Of a DNA stretch of 46,945 bases, positions 1 through 6,038 are shown piece after piece. This DNA comes from Acidimicrobiales bacterium. GTDB lineage: Bacteria; Actinomycetota; Acidimicrobiia; Spongiisociales; ZC4RG35. The first letter of the stretch is position 1. Every line of letters starts with the position of its first letter. Where the stretch lies: positions 1 to 46,945 of the forward strand of contig JAGFIR010000137.1 in the NCBI GenBank assembly GCA_024103415.1, read 5' to 3'. Below the pieces are notes generated by a model that saw nothing but the letters and a program-made list of their open reading frames with translations, was not told where the DNA came from and ran no database searches. A program made the translations under genes and the position numbers.

Positions 1-186
1 GCCGACGCGGTCAGGGCTGCGGGGCGGATCACGGCCACGCTGCCCCGTTTCGCCTCAGCCCTGCACAAGGACCCGAGGGCGCCCCAGAACCTGTACCCGA
101 TCGGCGGTCTGGAGCGCGAGCTCCGCCACCGTCTCGGCGACCGGGACCTTGCGGTCAGGGCCCTCCGCCGCGCCGCGGCGGCCTAG
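1..186 (+). CDS. C-terminal end of a protein cut by the window start; possibly NurA-like nuclease
   Basis: An open frame runs in from the window edge and stops with TAG at 184-186, giving the last 61 residues. The tail is Arg/Leu rich and contains HKDPRAPQNLYPIGGLE followed by a helical LRHRLGD segment. From memory this resembles the C-terminus of actinobacterial proteins annotated as NurA-type double-strand-break repair nucleases, but the catalytic part lies outside the window, so the name is tentative. The base composition matches the high-G+C core, so this gene belongs to the chromosome backbone. Its stop codon overlaps the stop of an EamA 3' fragment on the other strand (CTAG), which fits an ancestral convergent pair. 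Confidence 0.55.
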   Translation, partial: ADAVRAAGRITATLPRFASALHKDPRAPQNLYPIGGLERELRHRLGDRDLAVRALRRAAAA

Positions 187-280
187 CCGCGCGCTGCTGC
201 CAGTTCCGGAGTCGCCGGCACCGGGCGCTCCCGGCGGGAGGCGAGCAAGGCTCCGACGAGGACCAGTGCGATGCCGGCGA
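182..280 (-). pseudogene. Displaced 3' fragment of an EamA transporter gene (repeat copy 1)
   Basis: Read on the minus strand, this segment encodes a C-terminal tail including GIALVLVGALLASRRER and ending in LAAARG and a stop at 183-185. It matches, with one extra codon and a few substitutions, the last ~32 residues of the intact EamA protein encoded at 5058-5993. At the DNA level about 88 of 96 aligned bases agree between 182-280 and 5057-5152. Homology ends abruptly near 281, and no membrane domain or start codon lies upstream of it. It is best read as the original 3' end of the EamA gene, displaced when the island between the two copies integrated; a decayed second EamA gene is the alternative. 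Confidence 0.8.
182..280. repeat. Direct repeat copy 1, left boundary of island
   Basis: This is the left copy of an imperfect direct repeat that starts exactly at CCTAGCCGCG and has its partner at 5057-5152. The copies differ by about 8 substitutions and one 3-nt gap. It lies at the junction between the high-G+C partial gene on the left and the lower-G+C accessory block on the right, so it is a candidate attachment-site remnant. Confidence 0.75.
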
Positions 281-388
281 CCGCAATTAGCCGGTCGAGT
301 TCGGCGCACGCCGCCGTTGGCTCGCCTGTAGTAGCCAGCGGCGAGGTCGGGAAAGCGCTGGACCTCGCCGATGTTCAAGTGACGCAGC
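281..388. other. Short non-coding stretch inside left island boundary
   Basis: Between the EamA fragment and the lipoprotein gene there is no convincing gene. Minus-strand frames are open across part of it, but composition and length do not support a protein. It may be element-derived sequence next to the attachment site. Confidence 0.4.
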
Positions 389-1243
389 CTATTCATTGGA
401 GATTCGCACAGGTGGAGAGGCGATAACTCCCGATCCATCCTCTCCGGACTGCCATCCGACCTTCACCGCCACAAGCCGGAAAGTGCCATCTGAAGGTTTG
501 GGCTGTACGGCGACATGGAGCCCGGTCCCCTCTGTCGCCGGAATGGATTTGATAGCACTCAGGTCCAGTTCGCCGTTGTGTAACTGCAAGAGGACGCGTT
601 CGCTAGGGCAGACTCCGGCTGTGAGCAAGACCTCGTCGTTTGCAGCGACTTGTCCATCGATTGTCGCATAGCTCACAGCGGGGAGACCGCACCCTGAGTG
701 GGGCCCCCTCATTAGTCTGGCCTCAAGAGGTTCGAGGTGAGACGTTGAGCAATGCGAGCCCGACGTCGCCGAACCAACGAGGTCGGCCCTTCCCGTCACA
801 CCTTCGCCGGGGTCGGGGAGGAAATCGCTTGAAGGAAACCATTGGTTGATGGTCACTACGCAGTGTTCCCCTGGCTCCAAGTCGACTTCGACTGCAAACT
901 CCCACCACTCCTCCGCGCCCTCTTGATTGGGGAGCCGAGCCACGACAGGTTCGAACGTGTAGAGATCTTGAAAGTCGACCAGGATGAGGGAGCGGAGTTC
1001 ATACTCGACCTCCTCCGGGCAGAAGTCGGCAAGGCACACGGCGACATACCGGATCATGGTCGCCTTGGCCACCAGACGTGTCAGGCCTTGATCCGTCAAG
1101 GAGTACTCAAAGCCAACCCCGGCGGCATTCGTGATCTGAGTAGGTGCAGGGTCTAGTGGTGTCGAAGGTGTGACATTCGGCGTCTGGGCGACGCATGCCC
1201 CGACTATGAGCGCCAGCATCGCAGCCACAGCTGAGCGCCTCAC
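389..1243 (-). CDS. Putative secreted lipoprotein of unknown function
   Basis: This encodes 284 residues from a GTG start. The N-terminus (MRRSAVAAMLALIVGAC) is a short lipoprotein signal peptide with the lipobox VGAC and Cys17 as lipidation site. The next ~20 residues are rich in Thr, Pro and Ser, a usual tether. The rest has several Cys residues (C70 and C75 in CLADFC, others near 135-200 and the CPSE motif near 215) and predicted beta-rich sequence, with no catalytic motif I recognise. The gene sits 34 nt downstream of the secreted protein at 1278-1838 on the same strand, so the two are probably cotranscribed. Lower G+C than the core genes fits the island. Function unknown; it is probably an extracytoplasmic surface protein. 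Confidence 0.7.
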   Translation of the reverse strand: MRRSAVAAMLALIVGACVAQTPNVTPSTPLDPAPTQITNAAGVGFEYSLTDQGLTRLVAKATMIRYVAVCLADFCPEEVEYELRSLILVDFQDLYTFEPVVARLPNQEGAEEWWEFAVEVDLEPGEHCVVTINQWFPSSDFLPDPGEGVTGRADLVGSATSGSHCSTSHLEPLEARLMRGPHSGCGLPAVSYATIDGQVAANDEVLLTAGVCPSERVLLQLHNGELDLSAIKSIPATEGTGLHVAVQPKPSDGTFRLVAVKVGWQSGEDGSGVIASPPVRISNE

Positions 1244-1277
1244 GGGGATGCGCCGCCCACCGCTTCTGTCGGTTTAC

Positions 1278-1838
1278 TCAAAGGTTGTGACAGATGTCGG
1301 TGCTACCGTCCTGACCCGCGAAGTAGTTCACCCCTCCTGCTGTCCACTCGTGTGCGCCAGCGTTACCCCACGAATTGTGGAAGCCCCGCCAGTGGAGTTC
1401 GTCATACGTTTGCCAGGTGGAAGTGTTGATCCCGGTCTTGGTGAACGTGTCAATCTGTTGGCCCTCCCTCCAAGTGGCACCGCAATTGTTCGGCTTGATG
1501 ATTGCGCCGTGTACATGGACCCTGGCGACAACAGCGTCAACTCTGGATTCCCGCAAGAAGCGAACGTGGAGGAAGGCAGGCCAGATTCCCCATGCTGCAA
1601 TGCAGCCAGGGCAGGCGGCCTGTAGTAAGGCCCCTTCGCCTAGGTCGGGCGCCGCTGGCTGAGTTGTCGGTGTTGTTGACCCCTCGCTTCCATCGTCGGC
1701 GGTGGCCACCATCGGCAACGACCAGACCAACGAGAGAAGGACGCCAAGGGACACGACGCGGAGCCATTGAGCCCTCCACGCGGCGTCGCCTCGATCCACG
1801 ATTCGGGGATGGCTCTCGGCTCGTTCTTGTTGGGGCAT
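1278..1838 (-). CDS. Putative Sec-secreted protein of unknown function
   Basis: I place the start at the ATG at 1836-1838 because AAGGAGA lies 5 nt upstream; the frame stays open to 1952 but has no better ribosome site. The 186-residue product begins with a charged N-terminus, then a hydrophobic segment (VVSLGVLLSLVWSLPMVATA) that looks like a signal peptide with cleavage after ATA. A Thr/Pro-rich linker follows, then a domain with AACPGCIAAWGIWP, WREGQQIDTFTK and a Trp/His-rich C-terminus (ELHWRGFHNSWG, HEWTAGGVNYF). The even spacing of Trp and Gly suggests a small beta-sheet fold. I do not recognise a family. It is upstream of the lipoprotein gene in an apparent two-gene operon inside the island. 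Confidence 0.65.
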   Translation of the reverse strand: MPQQERAESHPRIVDRGDAAWRAQWLRVVSLGVLLSLVWSLPMVATADDGSEGSTTPTTQPAAPDLGEGALLQAACPGCIAAWGIWPAFLHVRFLRESRVDAVVARVHVHGAIIKPNNCGATWREGQQIDTFTKTGINTSTWQTYDELHWRGFHNSWGNAGAHEWTAGGVNYFAGQDGSTDICHNL

Positions 1839-1842
1839 GGTC

Positions 1843-1849
1843 GTCTCCT
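1843..1849 (-). promoter_or_regulatory. Ribosome binding site that fixes the start at 1838
   Basis: On the minus strand AAGGAGA ends 4-5 nt before the ATG at 1836-1838. It is one of the few strong Shine-Dalgarno sequences in the window and argues against the longer frame that starts at 1952. Confidence 0.6.
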
Positions 1850-2031
1850 TAATCTGGTCTCCCCGCCTCGAAGGTCTATTTGTCGTGGGGACCCGGAATA
1901 TTCCCTCGGATTGCGGAGGGTCACGGCCTAGTGGTGCGTCGCGATGAATCACCCCGGGTTTCGTACGGGCTTTGATATTCCCCCGGTTCTGAGGCGTCGA
2001 GATATCTGAATCTTGTGTGCTGACTCGTGAA

Positions 2032-2130
2032 GGAGGTCCGAAGATGCCGAAGAGATGCTCGCTTGAGTTCCGCGGGTCCTCAACCTTGGTTGGTGCTGGG
2101 AGAAGTCGTCAAAGACATCGATGGTCTTGA
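2032..2130 (+). pseudogene. Possible decayed start of an IS3-type transposase orfA
   Basis: AAGGAGGTCCGAAG is followed by an ATG at 2044 whose product begins MPKRCSLEFR, resembling the MPKRxxxEFR start of many IS3-family OrfA proteins. The expected VLNL and VGAGRS continuation appears only if the frame changes between codons, and the frame stops soon after. No OrfB, DDE motif or terminal inverted repeats were found. If real, it is a small frameshifted scrap; the resemblance is short and could be chance. Confidence 0.3.
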
Positions 2131-2543
2131 ACAGGGCCAGCCCGTCCTTGCCGGTACCGCACAACGCTGGTCGTCCACCGCAAGAGGAGCAAGTCGTGAA
2201 TGCACGTTAATGCGCTCGCCGGCGGTCGTCCCGAGCAGCCCTGCCGCGCTCAGACAGGCCATGAGGAATGTGCTCTAGCCCGTGCCTCCCTGGACGGCTA
2301 GTGACCGTGTCGCGTCAGGCGTAAGGAACGGGTTCGAATGCGTTGTGCATGAGCTTCTTCCTCCTTCGGTTCGACTACGGGTTACGCCTCTTCATGGTTT
2401 GGTCTAGCAGGCAGGAATCTTCCCGTTTTCGTTCGCGAGAACTCCCTGCCGTCGCACGGCAAGCACTCTCACTCGCTGTAGGGGTGGGTACGCGCCAAGG
2501 TGAAGTGTTCCGGGGGCAGAGTCGAGATGGACGCTTAACGGAT

Positions 2544-2569
2544 GACCCTGGGGTATCGGCCCAGGGGTC
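2544..2569 (+). terminator. Terminator-like hairpin
   Basis: GACC-CTGGG and CCCAG-GGGTC can pair around the loop GTATCGG with one bulged base, followed by a pyrimidine-rich CTTCTTC tract. It lacks a true T run, so it may terminate only weakly, and there is no clear upstream gene for it to end. Confidence 0.35.
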
Positions 2570-2595
2570 CTTCTTCGTGTGCTGGGAATAAAAGG

Positions 2596-2620
2596 GCCGT
2601 TCTCAACAAAGTAGAACGGC
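2596..2620 (+). promoter_or_regulatory. Perfect 8-bp inverted repeat upstream of secreted protein gene
   Basis: GCCGTTCT (2596-2603) and AGAACGGC (2613-2620) form a perfect stem with a 9-nt loop, ending 20 nt before the GTG at 2641. It could be a leader hairpin controlling translation or an operator. It might also be a remnant repeat end from mobile DNA. Confidence 0.4.
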
Positions 2621-2640
2621 ACAACGAAATGGAGCCACAC

Positions 2641-3168
2641 GTGTTCAGGTCCGTATTGGTCGTCCTAGTGATCGTCTCGGCCGCCAGCCCTACCCACAAC
2701 GGTGACGTAGTCGACTCCGCCGAGGAGACCCATTGCGTAGTAGTTGTCGTCGACCAGCGCGAATCGGGAGAGTTCGTCCTATCGGAGCCGGAATGCTTCC
2801 GCTCAACGGGCGAGGCCGACGAGTGGGCCGCGTCTGCGGAGCCAGCAGCTCTCGTTCAACACGGCGAGACTGAGAGCAAGCCGATCCTACAGATGTCGAC
2901 GTCCACCCTGGGACGCCACTTTGACGGCTTCAACGGGACCGGGTCCTCAATAAGTGTGATCGGAGCCAATTGCACCGGTGGGTGGTGGAACACCGGGCCC
3001 ACTTGGGCAAACCGTATCTCATCCTCGTACAACGGCTGCGCCCGGCTGCGCCACTGGGACCTCCCCAACAAAGAGGGGATGTTCGAAGACACCGTGGGGG
3101 CTGGTACAACCAAGAATCTCTCATTCATGAACAATCGGACAGAGTCGGTGTCGTACCACGGAAGCTGA
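2641..3168 (+). CDS. Secreted protein resembling peptidase-inhibitor I36 / beta-gamma-crystallin-like proteins
   Basis: The GTG at 2641 is preferred because GGAG lies 6 nt upstream; an ATG at 2629 in the same frame has none. The 175-residue product starts with a hydrophobic signal sequence (FRSVLVVLVIVSAAS). The C-terminal ~80 residues carry two loosely repeated units: ANRISSSYNGCARLRHWD and NLSFMNNRTESVSY. The N-R-x-S-S/S-V pattern with aromatic and Gly positions is typical of small secreted actinobacterial proteins with a beta/gamma-crystallin-like fold, some annotated as peptidase inhibitor family I36. Two Cys may form a disulfide. It lies 39 nt before an ECF sigma gene. Fold assignment is by pattern only. 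Confidence 0.6.
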   Translation: MFRSVLVVLVIVSAASPTHNGDVVDSAEETHCVVVVVDQRESGEFVLSEPECFRSTGEADEWAASAEPAALVQHGETESKPILQMSTSTLGRHFDGFNGTGSSISVIGANCTGGWWNTGPTWANRISSSYNGCARLRHWDLPNKEGMFEDTVGAGTTKNLSFMNNRTESVSYHGS

Positions 3169-3207
3169 CCACTGACAGAATGCAAGCCGGAACTACCGTG
3201 GGAGGCG

Positions 3208-3801
3208 GTGAGTGAGGATTGTCCAACCGACGCTCAGATCATCGCACTATCCCTGGATCATCCCTCGGAGTTCGGTGAGATCTTCAAAAGACATCGAGTC
3301 GCCATTTACAAGTTCGCAGCGAAACGAGTTGGCCCCCAGGATGCCGAGGACGTGGTCTCAAGAGTCTTCGAGAAGGCGTTCTCGGTAAGGGAAAGGTACG
3401 CGGTTGATCGATCCAACTGTCTTCCTTGGCTATATGGGATCGCCGTCAACGTGGTGGGCGACCACATCCGAAAGCAACGGGTCGCCATCTACGTGTACCC
3501 AATCGATCAGGTCGAGGGCCAGGTCGCGGGGTCCGACCCCTCCCCCGAAGCCGAAGTGCTGAACGCAGGACTCAGCGACGATCTCAATGAAGCGCTCTCG
3601 CGGCTCCCTGTCACTAGCCGTGATGCGCTACTCCTCCACGTCCTTGAAGAGATGAGCTATGTCGAGATCTCAGAGGCGCTGGAGGTTCCCATCGCGACAG
3701 TCGGGTCAAAGATCCATCGGGCTAAACGAAAGCTAGTGACTCTCCTCGGTGAGATCACGAATCCAGGATCTGACTCACAGGAAGAGGAGGTCGGGTATTA
3801 G
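3208..3801 (+). CDS. ECF-type RNA polymerase sigma factor
   Basis: The 197-residue protein has the two-domain plan of a group 4 sigma factor. Region 2 covers about residues 20-90 (EIFKRHRVAIYKFAAKRVG, then AEDVVSRVFEKAF and the LPWLYGIAVNVVGDHIRK helix). Region 4 covers about residues 130-180 (LSRLPVTSRDALLLHVLEE, then the helix-turn-helix YVEISEALEVPIATVGSKIHRAKRKL). GTG at 3208 is the most upstream sensible start; GGAGG at 3201-3205 is only 2 nt away, which is tight. It directs core polymerase to a dedicated promoter set. The partner gene overlaps its 3' end, the usual sigma/regulator pairing. It lies within the island, so its regulon could include the neighbouring secreted proteins. Confidence 0.9.
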   Translation: MSEDCPTDAQIIALSLDHPSEFGEIFKRHRVAIYKFAAKRVGPQDAEDVVSRVFEKAFSVRERYAVDRSNCLPWLYGIAVNVVGDHIRKQRVAIYVYPIDQVEGQVAGSDPSPEAEVLNAGLSDDLNEALSRLPVTSRDALLLHVLEEMSYVEISEALEVPIATVGSKIHRAKRKLVTLLGEITNPGSDSQEEEVGY

Positions 3802-4777
3802 AGAGTTCGAACCAATCGAGGACGCACTCCGCACCGTCACCGGCGATCCAGAGCCGGGGCCGAACTCATTCGACCTGGCCGCCGCGTCGCTGGAGGCGCG
3901 CATGTCCGGGCCACGCCCGAGCAAACTGTCCCCGCGATCCAAGTGGTCGTTCGGCGCGGTCGCAGTCGGAATCCCACTAGCCGTTGGCCTCGCGCTCCTC
4001 ATCCCGCCAGCTCTCCGAGTGTCAGAAGTACGGGCGGCTGTCGAAGGGGTCGCCAGGGCGACCGAACTTGTCGAACCGGCCACGATCACCGGAACCGAGT
4101 TCTTCTACGTGAAGACCACCAGGTCCGACCTCGGGGTGCTCCCAGCTGACTTGCTTGAGGACACCCCATACGACGGCGACGTTCTCGTCGGTCTCTTCCC
4201 CGTGACTAGAGAGACCTGGTACGGAAGAGCCGGAGCCGTCCAAATCCGAAGCGTCCGCCTACCGCCGACGTTCTTCAGCCCCGATGCCGAATCTGCCTAT
4301 TACGACGCGGGTCTGGACGAGATGGATCAGATTGGAGTGGTTGAGACTGAAACGGTCACATTGCCGACCCCGCCCCGCCAGTGGCCCGAAGACCCGAAGG
4401 AGCTAATCGAACTGCTCAAGTCCGAGGCCTCAACGGGACGAGATTTGCCTGAAGAAGTCGAGCAACTGGAGTCCGGTCTCAGACTCCTCCGCGATGCCTT
4501 CGCTACACCCATCCAACGAGCAACCGTACTGAGGTGGATCGGAAACCTTGCCGGAATGCAGCTGGCTGAAACCAAAGGCGGCGCACTCGCGCTAGCTGGC
4601 GAGTACATGGACGCTGGTATGCCAACCCAGTTCTTGATCGAATTCGACCAAGAAGGATGGCTGATCGCCGAGCAGCGCACCGTCCTCCACGACGGGTTCG
4701 CACCCGGCGTACCGGCAGGTACCGCCGTTTCTTCAGCGACCTACTCCAAGCCGGTCATCGTCAGGACTCTCGAATAG
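3749..4777 (+). CDS. Membrane-anchored CU044_5270-like protein, probable anti-sigma partner
   Basis: The frame runs 342 residues from a GTG at 3749 that lies inside the sigma gene and has no ribosome site. A strong GAGGAGG (3784-3790) stands 6 nt before an ATT at 3797, which overlaps the sigma stop (ATTAG); starting there gives 326 residues. After a cytosolic N-terminus, one transmembrane segment (SFGAVAVGIPLAVGLALLIPPAL) leads to a large extracytoplasmic domain with FYVKTTRSDLG, ETWYGRAGAVQ, LPTPPRQWPEDPKELIELL, and a C-terminal EFDQEGWLIAEQRTVL. Order and layout match the CU044_5270-type proteins next to actinobacterial ECF sigma genes. I see no zinc-binding anti-sigma motif (HxxxCxxC), so the anti-sigma role is inferred from position. 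Confidence 0.7.
   Translation: MRSRIQDLTHRKRRSGIREFEPIEDALRTVTGDPEPGPNSFDLAAASLEARMSGPRPSKLSPRSKWSFGAVAVGIPLAVGLALLIPPALRVSEVRAAVEGVARATELVEPATITGTEFFYVKTTRSDLGVLPADLLEDTPYDGDVLVGLFPVTRETWYGRAGAVQIRSVRLPPTFFSPDAESAYYDAGLDEMDQIGVVETETVTLPTPPRQWPEDPKELIELLKSEASTGRDLPEEVEQLESGLRLLRDAFATPIQRATVLRWIGNLAGMQLAETKGGALALAGEYMDAGMPTQFLIEFDQEGWLIAEQRTVLHDGFAPGVPAGTAVSSATYSKPVIVRTLE
3784..3799 (+). promoter_or_regulatory. Shine-Dalgarno positioned for a candidate ATT start
   Basis: GAGGAGG ends 6 nt before ATT (3797-3799), and the ATT shares its last base with the TAG of the sigma gene. The geometry is that of a translationally coupled start, except that the codon is ATT rather than ATG or GTG. Confidence 0.4.
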
Positions 4778-5057
4778 GACCAGTGTCTCCGATACGCGAT
4801 ATCGATGCCCAACAGCGGAAGGCTTGAGACAGTAGATCCACCAACGGACGGGCTCCGCGTGTTGAGCGGGCTCTTAGATTCTCGGTTCATTGTTGGAGCC
4901 GGTGCGGGCGATGGGGGTGGCGTTGAGGAACCGCTTCTCGTCTACTCCAATCGCAAGGGAACCCGGTTACGGACTATGCGGAGTGGAGCGGACGGGCCTG
5001 GTGGTGGATCGAATTGATCCTCTCTGAACCCGACCTCCCCTACGACAGCACCCAGAC
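4778..5057. other. Intergenic stretch at the right end of the island
   Basis: No complete gene is supported. A 70-codon frame at 4805-5017 lacks a ribosome site and recognisable sequence. The second half carries the orphan C-terminal frame described at 4927-5061. Confidence 0.5.
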
Positions 5058-5061
5058 CTAG
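4927..5061 (+). pseudogene. Orphan C-terminal coding tail, source unknown
   Basis: After a stop at 4924-4926, a frame of 44 codons runs to TAG at 5059-5061. It contains TDYAEWSGRAWWWIELIL and SEPDLPYDSTQT, which looks protein-like (Trp-rich amphipathic helix, then an acidic tail). There is no start codon with a ribosome site. Its stop overlaps the EamA stop (CTAG) in the same way as the partial gene ending at 186. It may be the truncated end of an element gene brought to the junction; it could also be chance. Confidence 0.3.
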
Positions 5062-5152
5062 CCGCGGGCTGCGGCCGGTTCCGGAGTCGCCACCTGGCGC
5101 TCGCGGCGGGAGGCGAGGAAGGCCCCGACGAGGACCAGCGCGATGCCGGCGA
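5057..5152. repeat. Direct repeat copy 2, right boundary of island
   Basis: This is the right copy of the imperfect repeat at 182-280. It forms the last ~95 bases of the intact EamA gene. Together the copies bracket about 4.8 kb of accessory DNA, as expected if an element carrying a replacement 3' end recombined into the gene. Confidence 0.75.
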
Positions 5153-5993
5153 GTGCCAGCGGGCTGATCACCTCGTCACGGAAGACGATCCCGAGGATCA
5201 GGGCCACCACGGGGATGACATAGGCGACGAAAGAACTGCGGGTGGCGCCAATGGAGGCACCCATCCGACCGGCGATTAGGAAGGCGATTCCGGTTCCGAA
5301 CAGGCCGACGGCCACGGTGGCGGCGAGGGAAGGCACTGAGAACCCCGATTGGGTCAGGCCGTAGATCCCGTAGGGCAGAACCATCGGGACGGCCGCCCAG
5401 ATCACGCGGCTCATCACCGGCAGCGACCCGTACTTCTGGTTGAGCGGGACCGAGAGGTTGATCGACACGCCGTACGCCGCTGCGGCGATGAGTGCGAGCA
5501 GGATGCCTATCGCCTCGTTGCTGCTCGAGTTGATCGACGGCCAGGCGATGAGGACCACCCCGCCCAGGCCCATGAGCAGGCCGACTCGCTGCATGCGGCC
5601 CGGCAATGTGCGGAGGAGGATCGACGCCACGAGCGTGGCGAAGATCGGGGTGGTGCCATTGATCAGCCCGGCGACTCCGGAGGCGATCCACTGTTGGGCG
5701 ATCGGGAACATCGTGAACGGCAGCGCCACCCAGGTGAACCCGACGAGCACCACGCGCCAGCGGTCCTCGCGATCGATCCGGCTCCGGCGGATTCGCGGGA
5801 TCGACCAGAGGAAGGCCGATGCCGCCACGATCCGGAGCAGGGCCACGAAGCCCGGGTGGAAGGAATCGAGACCGATCGCCATCAGGAGGAACGACGAGCC
5901 CCAGATGAGCCCGAGCGTGCCGAACATCGCCCAATCGGTCGGGGTGAATGCGTCGCGGTTGGTGCCGTGAGAAGTGGTGATGAGTCGCGTCAC
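5058..5993 (-). CDS. EamA/DMT-family membrane transporter
   Basis: This encodes 311 residues from a GTG start, with about ten hydrophobic segments arranged as two EamA repeats. The first repeat includes TLGLIWGSSFLLMAIGL and the LLRIVAASAFLW helix; the second begins near residue 165 (AIGILLALIAAAAYGVSINLS) and ends with ALAGIALVLVGAFLASRRER. Length and layout match drug/metabolite exporters of the inner membrane; the substrate cannot be read from sequence. It lies 45 nt upstream of nothing on its own strand but downstream of gpsA (stop 6039), so it may share the gpsA transcript. Its last ~30 codons are duplicated as a fragment at 182-280, implying that its present 3' end came with the island. 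Confidence 0.9.
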   Translation of the reverse strand: MTRLITTSHGTNRDAFTPTDWAMFGTLGLIWGSSFLLMAIGLDSFHPGFVALLRIVAASAFLWSIPRIRRSRIDREDRWRVVLVGFTWVALPFTMFPIAQQWIASGVAGLINGTTPIFATLVASILLRTLPGRMQRVGLLMGLGGVVLIAWPSINSSSNEAIGILLALIAAAAYGVSINLSVPLNQKYGSLPVMSRVIWAAVPMVLPYGIYGLTQSGFSVPSLAATVAVGLFGTGIAFLIAGRMGASIGATRSSFVAYVIPVVALILGIVFRDEVISPLALAGIALVLVGAFLASRRERQVATPEPAAARG

Positions 5994-6038
5994 AGGATTA
6001 CCTCAACCACACAGAACCCCGGGGTATGCCCGACGGTT

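Larger units (their letters stand above)
1839..2640. other. About 800 bp without a supported gene, lower G+C
   Basis: Short frames exist on both strands but none has a matching start site, composition or recognisable sequence. The stretch holds a possible decayed IS3-like orfA start (2032-2130), an 8-bp inverted repeat (AGGCGTAA at 2317-2324, TTACGCCT at 2382-2389), a terminator-like hairpin (2544-2569) and a perfect hairpin just before the next gene (2596-2620). It reads as mobile-element debris plus the 5' region of the gene at 2641. Confidence 0.5.

Noticed and set aside
2326-2350. GGTTCGAAT resembling a tRNA T-loop, a possible tRNA integration target
   Set aside because: The flanking bases do not form a 5-bp T-stem, and no acceptor, D or anticodon arm could be placed around it.
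2317-2389. AGGCGTAA/TTACGCCT inverted repeat as an integron attC site
   Set aside because: The core sites do not fit the GTTRRRY/RYYYAAC consensus, and no integron integrase or cassettes are present.
2343-2591. 82-codon frame as a small protein gene
   Set aside because: It has no ribosome site, runs through a hairpin and shows no protein-like composition.
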